Source: Halobiforma nitratireducens JCM 10879 (GTDB lineage Archaea > Halobacteriota > Halobacteria > Halobacteriales > Natrialbaceae). Taken from it: 39,527 bases of DNA. Below, in pieces: positions 1-7,642 of this stretch (position 1 is the stretch's first letter; every line of letters starts with the position of its first letter). The notes below the pieces were generated by a model. The model worked only from the letters and a program-made list of their open reading frames with translations, did no database searches and had not been told where the DNA came from. The stretch lies in contig NZ_AOMA01000201.1 of assembly GCF_000337895.1 (NCBI RefSeq), forward strand, positions 1-39,527, read 5' to 3'. The position numbers and the translations under genes were made by a program.

Positions 1-685
1 GCGCGAGGTGCTGGGAGGCTTCGACCTCGAGTGCTGCGGTCGCCGCCGTCGGTCCGCCGACCACCGCGAGCACCCAGAGCAGCGCGATCCAGGTCGTAAC
101 GAGCATAAACAGCCCCTGGAGCGTGTCGGTCCAGGCGATCCCTCGCATCCCCGCGACGACGACGTAGAGGATCATAAACGCCGTGATCAACCCCGCGCCG
201 GCGGCGTAGGGGAGCGCCCCCTCGGTCAGCGCCTCGAGTGCGGTGCCGGCCCCCACCTGCTGGAGCATGACGTACGGAAAGAGCCACAGGAGGCTGACGC
301 CCGCGACCAGGCCGCGGAGCCGTCGCGAGCCGAACCGATCGCCGAGCATCTCGCCCAGCGTCACGTAGTCGTGTTGGCGGCCGAGCAACCACTGCTTGTA
401 GCCGACGACGTACCAGAGGATCGCGAAGATGATCCCGTCCATCAGGCCCATAACCAGTACCCATTCGGGCCCCTCCGCGTAGGCGACGTTCGGCCCGGCG
501 AAGAAGGTAAACGCCGAGAGCAGGGTCGCAAACGTGGTAAACAGCAGGACGACCGTCCCAAGCGTCCGACTCGCGAGGTAGAAGTCTTCGGCCGTCCGCT
601 CGGCGACGTTGTACGCGAGCACGCCGACGGCCAGCGCGATCACGAGGTAGCCGACGACGATTCCCAACTGGACGGCGACGCTCAC
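1..685 (-). CDS. Sodium:solute symporter (SSS family), N-terminal part
   Basis: An integral-membrane Na+-coupled symporter of the SSS (SLC5-like) family, cut by the left window edge; about 228 N-terminal residues are visible. The start is a GTG at 683-685, read as MSVAVQLGIVVGYLV. Hydrophobic segments occur near residues 5-25, 45-68, 75-98, 125-145, 160-180 and 185-210. The early segment reads A-E-D-F-Y-L-A-S-R, the typical SSS signature after TM1, followed by a long run ending F-F-A-G-P. The start overlaps the stop of the small upstream gene (GTGA), so the two are translationally coupled, an arrangement common for DUF3311/SSS pairs. The substrate cannot be told from this fragment; pantothenate-, acetate- or proline-type carriers are all possible. 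The family call is secure. Confidence 0.9.
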   Translation of the reverse strand, partial: MSVAVQLGIVVGYLVIALAVGVLAYNVAERTAEDFYLASRTLGTVVLLFTTFATLLSAFTFFAGPNVAYAEGPEWVLVMGLMDGIIFAILWYVVGYKQWLLGRQHDYVTLGEMLGDRFGSRRLRGLVAGVSLLWLFPYVMLQQVGAGTALEALTEGALPYAAGAGLITAFMILYVVVAGMRGIAWTDTLQGLFMLVTTWIALLWVLAVVGGPTAATAALEVEASQHLA

Positions 686-954
686 GGCTGCTCACCTCCG
701 GACCCCGACCGCGACGCGGTTCGTTCGCCGCGTCCGTCGCCGCTCGAACCGGGCGGTTCGATTCCGATCCCCCAGGCTCGCCGGGCGAACAGCCAGAAGA
801 CGACGCTTGCGAGGAGCATCCAGCCCACGTGCCACCAGAGCCACAGCGGCACGCCAGCGACGAGCGTTGCGTCGCCCCACAGAAACCACGGAATCGACAG
901 CGCGCTGAGGACGACGGCGACTGCGATCCAGCCCACCAGTTCCAGCCGGCGCAT
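682..954 (-). CDS. DUF3311-type small membrane protein paired with SSS symporter
   Basis: A protein of about 90 residues starting MRRLELVGW (cat at 952-954). A 14-residue in-frame extension to 996 exists, but the shorter start leads directly into the first membrane helix and looks more natural. It has two hydrophobic helices (about residues 5-25 and 38-58) with the pattern I-P-W-F-L-W then G-V-P-L-W-L-W-W, which resembles DUF3311 proteins. The tail is charged, Ser/Gly-rich and probably cytoplasmic. The gene overlaps the symporter start by four bases (GTGA). DUF3311 genes usually precede SSS symporters and are presumed to be accessory subunits or assembly partners; that role is inferred from context and has no catalytic motif behind it. 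Confidence 0.75.
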   Translation of the reverse strand: MRRLELVGWIAVAVVLSALSIPWFLWGDATLVAGVPLWLWWHVGWMLLASVVFWLFARRAWGIGIEPPGSSGDGRGERTASRSGSGGEQP

Positions 955-1309
955 GTTCGGTGGTTGGATGCGATCTTGGTAACGCTTTCCCTTCAACTAA
1001 CTCTGATGAAGAACTTCTGCTATCGAACTCGAGTACCGAAATCGAAACGTCGGGACAAGCGTCCCTCGCCCGCTGTGGTCGTCAGTACGCTACGATCCGT
1101 GGTCACCGTCGAAAGCGTACCGGTTCCCGAGAGCAATCCGTGTGTCTCGAGCGCGACGAGACCGCTCACCGTCACGGACCCGGCGGCCGACGGTTGGTCG
1201 GCTATTCGACGATTACGCACACGAATGCAGTTCTTGTCCAAGGTAAAATCGCTCTTTCAGCGAAGACAAGGAGTTTAAGGGATGACAAGAGAATGGAACC
1301 AACGCCGAT
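955..1309. other. Intergenic region, 355 bp, no convincing gene
   Basis: This lies between the divergent DUF3311-type gene and the winged-helix regulator. It is less GC-biased than its surroundings (for example ttccctt, aagaacttctgctatcg), as expected for divergent promoters. A TATA-like gagtttaagg at 1271-1280 lies about 30-40 nt before the regulator ATG. Short reading frames cross it on both strands, but none has a start signal or recognisable motif. Confidence 0.6.
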
Positions 1310-2155
1310 ATGGCCCGTCTCTTCCCGTTCCGCTCCGATACGCCCGCCCAGGAGGGGGCCCCACGCGTCGTCGACCTCGAGGGGGAGGACGCCGACGCGG
1401 TCTTCAGCGCCCTCTCGTCGACGACTGCCCGGCAGATCTACTCACAACTCGACGAGCAGCCGGGGACCCCGAGTGACATCGCCGACGCGATCGATTCGTC
1501 CATCCAGAACGTTCGCTACCACCTCGAGAACCTAGAGGAGGCCGGCCTCGTCGAGGTCGTCGACACCTGGTATTCCTCTCGCGGCAACGAGATGAGCGTC
1601 TACGCAACGACCGACGGCCCGCTGATCGTCACGAGCGACGAGTCGACGGCGAGTCAGCTGAAGTCCGCAATCTCGCGGCTGATCGGTGGGATCGGCGCGC
1701 TCGCCGGTGGGAGTCTCCTCGTCCAGTACGGGCTCTCGAACTGGCTGACTCCCCAAGCCGACGTGCGGACCCAGCCGGGAGCCGTCGGCGACGATGCCGA
1801 AGCGGCACCGATGGGCGACGTCGAGGAGGAGCCCGACGAGCCGGCCGACGGTACCGATGCCGACGGGGACGACGCTGGCGACGATGTCGGAGTCGCCACT
1901 GACGACCGCGAATCCGACGAAGCCGACGATGTCGGCGACGACGTTGCCGAAGACGAGGCCGATTTCGACGCCGGCGACGACGCTTCGGAACCGGAGTGGT
2001 ACGCCGAGGACCCGAGTTCGTACGAGGCGATCGCCGACGGCGGTGCAGATGCGATCTTTACGACGATCCCGCCCGGAGCGTTGTTCTTCCTCGGTGGACT
2101 GGTCGTTTTGCTCGCGGTTACCGCCTACTGGTACTGGTACCGGCCGGCGTACTGA
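1310..2155 (+). CDS. Winged-helix transcriptional regulator with C-terminal membrane anchor
   Basis: 281 residues. Residues about 25-95 form an ArsR-like winged helix: F-S-A-L-S-S-T-T-A-R-Q-I-Y, then S-D-I-A-D-A-I-D-S-S-I-Q-N-V-R-Y-H-L-E-N-L as the recognition region, and a beta-wing ending Y-S-S-R-G-N-E-M-S-V-Y. A moderately hydrophobic Gly-rich segment (about 125-145, I-G-G-I-G-A-L-A-G-G) follows. Then comes a roughly 80-residue, extremely acidic Asp/Glu linker and a clear transmembrane helix near the C-terminus (about 252-275, F-F-L-G-G-L-V-V-L-L) ending Y-W-Y-W-Y-R. The DNA-binding half is therefore probably tethered to the membrane, an architecture seen repeatedly in haloarchaea. Target genes are unknown. 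It stands alone upstream of dnaG, separated by 200 bp. Confidence 0.8.
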   Translation: MARLFPFRSDTPAQEGAPRVVDLEGEDADAVFSALSSTTARQIYSQLDEQPGTPSDIADAIDSSIQNVRYHLENLEEAGLVEVVDTWYSSRGNEMSVYATTDGPLIVTSDESTASQLKSAISRLIGGIGALAGGSLLVQYGLSNWLTPQADVRTQPGAVGDDAEAAPMGDVEEEPDEPADGTDADGDDAGDDVGVATDDRESDEADDVGDDVAEDEADFDAGDDASEPEWYAEDPSSYEAIADGGADAIFTTIPPGALFFLGGLVVLLAVTAYWYWYRPAY

Positions 2156-2355
2156 ACGCTCCTGCGGTCTCGAGACCACCCGAACGTGCCGGCTATCGAC
2201 GGTCGATTCGGGGGCAGCAATCGACGCCCAGCCGCCTTCCGTCGCGAATTCCCCGGATGTCAACAGCTATTTGCCCGTCACGATTCTAGCTTACGTAAAC
2301 CGCTTTCGCGCGCGATTTCCCTCGCGTCGCTGCCCCTCTCGGGGCCGGATCTCCA

Positions 2356-3873
2356 ATGGAAGACACCTCGAAATACCTCATTCACGCGGACGTCACGGCT
2401 GACGGGGTCGTCGAGCGGAGCGACGTCGTCGGCGCTATCTTCGGCCAGACCGAAGGCCTGCTTGGCGACGAACTCGATCTCCGCGATCTCCGCCAGTCAC
2501 AGAAAGTCGGACGTATCGACGTCGAAATAGCGAGCACTGCGGGCCAGTCACACGGCCACCTCACTATCGCAACCAGCCTCGACAAGGTCGAAACTGCGAC
2601 GCTTGCGGCCTCACTCGAGACCATCACTCGCGTCGGTCCCTGTCGGGCCGACCTCGAGGTGACCGAGATCGAGGACGTTCGCGCGGCCAAACGCAAGGCG
2701 GTCGTCGAACGGGCGAAAGAGCTGCTCGAGACAGGGTTCGACGACTCCGTGATGACTTCCGACGAGATCCTCGCGGAGGTCCGCCAGCACGTCCGCGTCG
2801 AGGACATCACCGAGTACGAGGGGGTGCCGGCGGGTCCGCGGGTCACCGACAGCGACGCCATCATCGTCGTCGAGGGACGGTCCGACGTGCTCACGCTGCT
2901 CAAATACGGCATCAAGAACGCGATCGCCGTCGAAGGGACGAACGTCCCGGACGCCGTCGCGGAACTGACACAGCACCGGACGGTCACGGCCTTTCTGGAC
3001 GGTGACCGCGGCGGCGACCTCATCCTCGAAGAGCTGGCCCAGGTCGGTGACGTGGATTACGTGGCGTTTGCTCCGTCCGGCGACTCCGTCGAAGACCTCG
3101 ATCACCATCAGCTGTTTACCGCGCTCCGGAACAAGGTTCCATACGACACGGTGTCGGGGTTGAACGAACCACGTGAAGCGGTCGCAGCGACCGACGGAAG
3201 CGCCACACCCGTCCCGAGTGATTCGCGCTCGGCGACGGCTGGATCGTCCGCGGTTACAGGCTCCGAGCCGAACTCGCTTCCCGGACCGGGAACGGGTAGT
3301 CCACCGGCGGCCGACGAGCCCGAGTCGATGGCGGGTACGGACACGAGCCGATCATCGGCGCGGGTGGGTACCGACCTCGCGGTCGAGGACGAAAGCGAAG
3401 ACGAGGCCGAGGACGAGGACGAGAACGAGAACGCGGACGGAGACGACGAAACGGGCACTGTCGGTGACGAGGCCGAACCCAGCAACGCCAAGCTGGACCG
3501 CGACGCGGACGCGGATGTGGACGCGGACGACGAACAGTCGGCGTCCCTCGAGACCGTCTACGAACACGCCTCGGCAGTCATCCGCGCCGGAACCGACCGC
3601 GTCCGGTACCTCGATACCGGCGGCGACGTGATCGAGGAAGGTCCCGCCAGCGACGCGTACACGTCGCTCGAGGACCTCGAGACGGTCCCGGAGACGATGG
3701 TTCTCGACGAAATTCTCGGCCAACGACTGGTGGACCTGGCGGCCGACCGCGGCGTCGACCGGATCGTCGCCCGCTCGCTCGGGCAGTTTACCAAGCGACC
3801 GACCGCCGTTCGGATTCACGCGATCGACGACATCGCATCGGAGCCGCCGGCCGGCGGCGACTCGACCGCGTAG
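2356..3873 (+). CDS. dnaG: Archaeal DnaG primase-like protein
   Basis: 505 residues. The N-terminus (M-E-D-T-S-K-Y-L-I-H-A) is typical of archaeal DnaG, which is associated with the exosome and can act as a primase. The Toprim domain spans about 165-280: Glu173 in V-E-G-R-S-D, and Asp215/Asp217 in F-L-D-G-D-R-G-G-D, the expected metal-binding acids. A long low-complexity Ser/Pro then Asp/Glu linker (about 278-395) separates it from a conserved C-terminal domain (about 396-500) with L-D-T-G-G-D-V-I and R-S-L-G-Q-F-T-K-R-P. The linker is longer and more acidic than in non-halophilic relatives. A TATA-like ttacgtaaac at 2291-2300 would give a leader of about 35 nt. The start at 2356 is the family N-terminus. 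Confidence 0.97.
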   Translation: MEDTSKYLIHADVTADGVVERSDVVGAIFGQTEGLLGDELDLRDLRQSQKVGRIDVEIASTAGQSHGHLTIATSLDKVETATLAASLETITRVGPCRADLEVTEIEDVRAAKRKAVVERAKELLETGFDDSVMTSDEILAEVRQHVRVEDITEYEGVPAGPRVTDSDAIIVVEGRSDVLTLLKYGIKNAIAVEGTNVPDAVAELTQHRTVTAFLDGDRGGDLILEELAQVGDVDYVAFAPSGDSVEDLDHHQLFTALRNKVPYDTVSGLNEPREAVAATDGSATPVPSDSRSATAGSSAVTGSEPNSLPGPGTGSPPAADEPESMAGTDTSRSSARVGTDLAVEDESEDEAEDEDENENADGDDETGTVGDEAEPSNAKLDRDADADVDADDEQSASLETVYEHASAVIRAGTDRVRYLDTGGDVIEEGPASDAYTSLEDLETVPETMVLDEILGQRLVDLAADRGVDRIVARSLGQFTKRPTAVRIHAIDDIASEPPAGGDSTA

Positions 3874-3974
3874 GTCCCAGGACTCTGGTACGGTATCACG
3901 TCTCCCCCGAAAACGGTTCGCTCGGGGCTAGCGGTTCCGAGGCGTTGATAATCCGTCGGTCCCGACTCTCGAGT

Positions 3975-4322
3975 ATGACTCCGCCACCGGCGGCTGCACT
4001 GCTCTTGCTCGGGGCATGGGCGCTCGTGCTGTTCGGGGCGACGAACGTCGCTGCCCACCACCAGCGGCGGTCGGCCGAGCGGGTGCGGCTGCCAGACGCT
4101 TCGATCGACGTTCGGACGCTCGAGTCCAAGTCCACGACCGAACTCGAGCCGGCGGACGACACCGAACTCGAGTCGGCAGCCGAGCGAGAGGGACTGTCTG
4201 ACTCGGACTCTGACTTGGACTCCGACTCGAATGCGAACACGAACAGCGATCCAACGGCACGAAAATCGGAGTCACAGTCATACCGAACCAGAAAGCGAGT
4301 TGCTTCGGTGTCGGACGACTAG
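3975..4322 (+). CDS. Small exported or membrane-anchored hypothetical protein
   Basis: 115 residues from the ATG at 3975 (M-T-P-P-P-A-A); a start at 3945 would put a basic stretch before the helix. One hydrophobic segment (residues about 4-24, A-A-L-L-L-L-G-A-W-A-L-V-L-F-G) acts as a signal or anchor and ends in A-A-H-H. The rest is hydrophilic and low in complexity: Glu/Ser-rich, with S-D-S-D-S-D-L-D-S-D-S repeats around residues 74-88. No family is recognised. It follows dnaG by about 100 bp on the same strand and may be cotranscribed. Antisense frames look open only because of the repeats. Moderately likely to be real. Confidence 0.5.
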   Translation: MTPPPAAALLLLGAWALVLFGATNVAAHHQRRSAERVRLPDASIDVRTLESKSTTELEPADDTELESAAEREGLSDSDSDLDSDSNANTNSDPTARKSESQSYRTRKRVASVSDD

Positions 4323-4381
4323 GGCTCACTTTCGCTCTCACTCTCACTTTCTCTCTCTCGCTCTCTCGCTCTCGAGACGAA
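4323..4381. repeat. Pyrimidine-rich (CT) low-complexity tract
   Basis: Immediately after the preceding stop codon, about 55 bases are almost entirely C and T on the plus strand, as repeated ctctct/ctcact/ctcgct units ending at ctcgag. It lies between convergent genes (the hypothetical protein and DUF92), so it could serve as a transcription-termination or purine-tract structural element. No coding potential is credible here. Confidence 0.6.
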
Positions 4382-4538
4382 CGACAGTAGACCGGCCCGC
4401 CTGCTTCCGTCTTCATCTTCCGTTTTTCCGGACCGCTCTCGTCGACGGAGCCCGACTCATCTGGATTGCTGTAACTAGTTACCGCCGACCACCACAACGG
4501 GGTCGGCGATCGGCGAGAATTGACCACAGTAAACCGTA

Positions 4539-5882
4539 TCACCCAAGCGCCGCGAACGATATCACGAGCAGTGCCGCAACGACCGCGCCGGACAGCGTCG
4601 CGAGGAAGTTCACACCCTGGTTTCCGAGCAGCGTGCCCTCGATCGTCGCCCCGAGCAAGCTGTCGACGGTCATCCCGACGAACCCCGCCGCGACGATGAT
4701 CGCCGCGCCGGCGGCGTCGACTGCCGGGAACAGCCACAACGAGATACCGGCGACGATCGCCGCACCGGCGAGGCCGGCAACCTCGCCCTGCCAGGTGACG
4801 CCACCGTCGGTTCCCGGCTCGACGGGCTCGAGAGTCGTAATCAGCCGGGTCGTCTCGAAGACGCTGCCGATCTCGCTCGACAGCGTGTCGCTCATGGCGG
4901 TCGCGACGGAGCCGGCGAACGCGAACAGAAACAGGGTCGGGTCGGGGTCGCCGGGAAGCAACGTCGCGGAGCTGGCCGCGTAACCGAGAACAGCAGCGAG
5001 CGCGACGGCGGCGTTCCCGAGAACGTTACCGCTGCCGCGAGCGCCGCCATTGTCCTCGGCGACCCCCAGGTCTCGCTTTCGCTCGTACCGGAACTTCGTC
5101 GCGAGGCCGCCGATCCCGAAGAACGAAATGAGGACAACGAACCAGCCGTAGCCGCCCAGTACGATCGTCAACAGCCCGAGGAGGACGCCGGTGAGCATCC
5201 CGGCTGCCGAGGCGGTCTCGAGCGCGTAAGAGACGTATCCAAGCGCCATGGTGACCGCAAGCGCCGCGACGATCTCGACGGCACCGAGCGCGGGCTCGAG
5301 TTCCGCAAGCAACCACAGCAACAGGCCGACGGAGAGCATGACGATGGGCGCGTCGTACAGGAGTAACACGTCCCGAAGCAGGGCGGCAAGGAGCGCGCCG
5401 CTGGCTGCGAGGAAGACGATCTCCGGAAGGCTCCCTTCGACGGCAGCAACCGGGGCCGGCTCCGTCACCGCGACGGTCGCCGCCTGGCCGACGACGCCAG
5501 CGATCGCCCCCGCGATCGAGAAGGCCGTCACCCGCGCCACGTCGTCGTCGGTCCGCAGACGGGCGGCCTGTTCGCCGAGGTTGCCGTACCCGACGAGGAA
5601 GACTGTCCCGACGAACACCGCGGTCGACATCTCCGTGCCGACCGCGAGCAGTCCGAGGGCGACCCCCGCGAGGACGAACGTCAGCAGGCCGTAGAGTCGG
5701 CCGTCTTCGTAGTCGCCAGGGTAGGCGAGGAGCTCGAAGAGGGGGCCGTCGGTGAGGACGAACGCGCCGACCAGCAGCAGCGCCGCGATCCCACCTGCGA
5801 CCCGCGGTCCGAAGAGCGGAACGGCCAGCGAAAGCGTACAGAGTACCGCGAAGACGCTGGCCCGCCGAACGGGTGCTGTCAC
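4539..5882 (-). CDS. DUF92 family integral membrane protein
   Basis: 447 residues with about 11-13 predicted membrane helices, GTG start at 5880-5882. The C-terminal two thirds carry the DUF92 (COG1836, TMEM19/VTE6-like) hallmarks: K-F-R-Y-E-R-K-R with the E-D-N-G-G-A-R-G-S-G-N-V-L-G-N-A region (about 265-295), S-V-A-T-A-M-S-D-T-L-S-S-E-I-G and T-D-G-G-V-T-W-Q-G. These acidic and Gly-rich loops are the presumed nucleotide/phosphate sites. The plant member VTE6 is a phytyl-phosphate kinase, so a polyprenyl- or isoprenoid-phosphate kinase role is a reasonable inference, supported by the two cis-prenyltransferase homologues next door. A TATA-like element about 27 nt before the GTG (5904-5916, minus strand) suggests a leaderless transcript. 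Family certain, substrate unknown. Confidence 0.9.
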   Translation of the reverse strand: MTAPVRRASVFAVLCTLSLAVPLFGPRVAGGIAALLLVGAFVLTDGPLFELLAYPGDYEDGRLYGLLTFVLAGVALGLLAVGTEMSTAVFVGTVFLVGYGNLGEQAARLRTDDDVARVTAFSIAGAIAGVVGQAATVAVTEPAPVAAVEGSLPEIVFLAASGALLAALLRDVLLLYDAPIVMLSVGLLLWLLAELEPALGAVEIVAALAVTMALGYVSYALETASAAGMLTGVLLGLLTIVLGGYGWFVVLISFFGIGGLATKFRYERKRDLGVAEDNGGARGSGNVLGNAAVALAAVLGYAASSATLLPGDPDPTLFLFAFAGSVATAMSDTLSSEIGSVFETTRLITTLEPVEPGTDGGVTWQGEVAGLAGAAIVAGISLWLFPAVDAAGAAIIVAAGFVGMTVDSLLGATIEGTLLGNQGVNFLATLSGAVVAALLVISFAALG

Positions 5883-5903
5883 GATATCGGACCCTTTCTG
5901 TCG

Positions 5904-5916
5904 GCTTTACTTGAAG
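5904..5916 (-). promoter_or_regulatory. Probable TATA box of the DUF92 gene
   Basis: On the minus strand the sequence reads TTCAAGTAAAGCC, centred about 27 nt before the GTG start at 5882. This matches the spacing of haloarchaeal leaderless promoters. The 171-bp region it lies in is shared with the divergent cis-prenyltransferase-like gene. Confidence 0.5.
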
Positions 5917-6053
5917 GTTCCCGAACTCGAGTCGAACGCGTTTTCGGGTGCTACGGGCGTTTTGCCGGAGTTTTTGTCCCATCGACGAGGGCAGGATTGT
6001 GGGGCTCCCGTTCGCTCGTCGAGAGTCGACGTGTGAACTGGAACGTAACGCGT

Positions 6054-6686
6054 ATGGTACCGGCCGGGATATCCGGCGGTGTGGGTCTGTACGAACGCTA
6101 TCTCGCCCTCCGGATCCGTCGCCACGAGGCCGAGCCACCCGACCACGTCGCGTTGATCATCACCGAACGCGACCTGCTCGAGCAGGGAGCCTACGGGACG
6201 CTCACCGACTTCTTCGAGTGGGCCGTCGACTATGCGTCGCTGGTGACCGTCTACGTGAGCGTACTCGATCGCGAGGCCGTCCCCGCCTTGCGACGGGAAC
6301 TCGAGACGGTCGACGCTCCTCGAGAGGTGGCAGTTCGTGGCCCCGACGACCGGACGCCGGCCGACGCGCCGATCCGGATCGGCATCGGGCTGGGCGGGAA
6401 ACACGAGTTTACGAGCGCGGTGCGGACGCTCGCCGGGAGCGTCGCCGAGGGCGAGCTCGATCCCGAGGCGATCGACGACGAGGCAGTTGAAGACCACCTC
6501 GTCTTTCCGTCGGAGCCGGACCTGGTAATCAAGACGGGCGCGGAGCGACTCTCGGATTTTATGATCTGGCAGTCGGTCTACTCCGAACTGTACTTCACCG
6601 ACATCAACTGGCGTGATTTCCGCAAGCGAGACTTCTTACGGGCGGTCCGCGAGTACTGCAATCGGTCACGGCGGTTCGGTCGATAG
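6054..6686 (+). CDS. Divergent cis-prenyltransferase homologue, NgBR/Nus1-like (no DGN motif)
   Basis: 210 residues. The C-terminal half clearly belongs to the undecaprenyl-diphosphate synthase family: P-D-L-V-I-K-T-G-A-E-R-L-S-D-F-M-I-W, then Y-S-E-L-Y-F, W-R-D-F-R-K-R-D-F-L-R-A, ending N-R-S-R-R-F-G-R. The N-terminus (V-G-L-Y-E-R-Y-L, D-H-V-A-L-I) aligns with UppS, but the catalytic D-G-N is replaced by Thr37-Glu38-Arg39 and the substrate P-loop region is lost. The final residues Arg207-Phe-Gly-Arg210 reproduce the C-terminal RxG motif of NgBR/Nus1, the non-catalytic subunits of heteromeric cis-prenyltransferases. I infer a partner for the UppS at 7643-8581. The start at 6054 suits the alignment; GTG at 6081 is an alternative. 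It is divergent from DUF92 and shares its intergenic region. Confidence 0.85.
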   Translation: MVPAGISGGVGLYERYLALRIRRHEAEPPDHVALIITERDLLEQGAYGTLTDFFEWAVDYASLVTVYVSVLDREAVPALRRELETVDAPREVAVRGPDDRTPADAPIRIGIGLGGKHEFTSAVRTLAGSVAEGELDPEAIDDEAVEDHLVFPSEPDLVIKTGAERLSDFMIWQSVYSELYFTDINWRDFRKRDFLRAVREYCNRSRRFGR

Positions 6687-6731
6687 ACACTACTCACATC
6701 CACTCATCCGTCTTCTTAGGACTGTAAAAGG

Positions 6732-6749
6732 CTCAAAATAAGCTTTGAG
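6732..6749. promoter_or_regulatory. AT-rich inverted repeat CTCAAA-N6-TTTGAG
   Basis: Perfect 6-bp arms (6732-6737 and 6744-6749) around ataagc, in an AT-rich island 45 bp after the stop of the cis-prenyltransferase-like gene and 40 bp before the ATG at 6790. It could be a hairpin at the 3' end of the upstream transcript, or an operator/TATA region for the decayed downstream gene. Function is not decidable from sequence. Confidence 0.35.
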
Positions 6750-6789
6750 TCTTCGGCAATCTAATACCCAACGCGTCGAACCCCGGAAC

Positions 6790-7143
6790 ATGGTAGTGAT
6801 CGCCGCCTTCAAAGACGGGTGGACAGCCCTCCTCGACAATCCGGGCCTGCTCGCGGCCGGGTTCGCCGCCGCCGGCAGCCAGCTCGCGACCGCCATGGAA
6901 CTGATCGGTTCGGTCGGCCTCGCGGCCGCGAGATCGATCGTGTGGTGTGTGGTTCCTCCTGTTCCCGTTCGTGCTGGGTGGGCTCCTCGGTGCAGCCCTC
7001 GAGGCAGTTCGGGGCGCGACGCCGTCAGTCGGCTGGGTCCTCGGCGCGGGGAGACAATACTCCCTCCCCCGTCGCTCGTCGGACCGCCGGCGATCCTCCT
7101 CACGATCGGCGAAACGGTGACCCGGCCGCTCGGCGGCGAATGA
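6790..7143 (+). pseudogene. Decayed membrane-protein gene (DUF7847-like N-terminus, frameshifted)
   Basis: The ATG at 6790 opens a good start (M-V-V-I-A-A-F-K-D-G-W-T-A-L-L-D-N-P) typical of haloarchaeal multi-TM proteins. After about residue 50 the hydrophobic reading jumps frame. From 6947 the +1 frame encodes W-F-L-L-F-P-F-V-L-G-G-L-L-G-A-A-L-E-A-V-R-G, which continues the membrane protein, while the original frame becomes Arg/Pro-rich. Around 7070-7115 the original frame again looks membrane-like (P-A-I-L-L-T-I-G). At least two frameshifts are therefore needed to rebuild one protein, which I read as decay. The alternative is a short, unusual real protein ending at 7143. It sits between the two cis-prenyltransferase genes. 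Confidence 0.55.
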
Positions 7144-7592
7144 GCGGGTCCCGCTCCCCGGACGGCAACGTCCAGACCGACGCTGTCGTCGAAGGGTCCG
7201 TTTCCCGTAGTGGGTCGGACACGGGTCACCCGATGGTCTCGCCTGTCACGGAGCGTCACCACGTCGACGGCTGTGCCTGTCTCGAGTGTCGCGACCTGTC
7301 TGCCGAAACGATCCGGCGGACGCTGCTCGAGTCGCTGCTGTGGTGTCTCCGACTCTTCCGGGCGTACCCGTCGATCCTCCTGCTGGTCGTCCCGCTCGTC
7401 GTCGAACGACGACTGCTCTCGCTTTCCTTGCCCGCGATTGGGTTTCTCGAGGGCACGATCACGATCACGATCACGGCCACGATCTGTCGCTGCGTTCTCG
7501 TTCGGGGATACGTCGACGCGGTCGCCTGGTTGGGCGTTTACGCACACCTCGACGTACGGGGATCGTCGACGTGGGCTCGTCGTTCGACGTAG
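7140..7592 (+). CDS. Hypothetical membrane protein, possibly a remnant
   Basis: 150 residues from an ATG that overlaps the stop of the preceding frame (ATGA at 7140-7143). The first 50 residues are polar. Then C-L-E-C-R-D-L-S-A-E-T-I-R-R-T-L-L-E-S and L-F-R-A-Y-P-S-I-L-L-L-V-V-P-L-V look like the opening of a haloarchaeal multi-helix membrane protein, followed by a Thr/Ile repeat (I-T-I-T-I-T-A-T-I, encoded by repeated acgatc at about 7455-7475). It ends abruptly after one more weak hydrophobic stretch. Together with the frameshifted gene just upstream, this suggests a degraded pair of paralogous membrane proteins. It may still be annotated as a short hypothetical gene. Confidence 0.4.
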   Translation: MSGSRSPDGNVQTDAVVEGSVSRSGSDTGHPMVSPVTERHHVDGCACLECRDLSAETIRRTLLESLLWCLRLFRAYPSILLLVVPLVVERRLLSLSLPAIGFLEGTITITITATICRCVLVRGYVDAVAWLGVYAHLDVRGSSTWARRST

Positions 7593-7642
7593 CTCGACGG
7601 CTTTCGATAGACACGGTCGTCGCCATAACCCTTGCTTCCCGT

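Noticed and set aside
8-982. Long plus-strand frame of 324 residues opposite the symporter
   Set aside because: It is Arg/Pro/Asp-rich without any domain and lies antisense to a clear SSS symporter; such shadows are common in high-GC haloarchaeal DNA.
1020-1241. 73-residue minus-strand frame in the gap before the winged-helix regulator
   Set aside because: No motif, no start context and no promoter; composition compatible with non-coding sequence.
5026-6138. 370-residue minus-strand frame overlapping DUF92
   Set aside because: Very Arg-rich out-of-frame shadow of DUF92, extending into the intergenic region.
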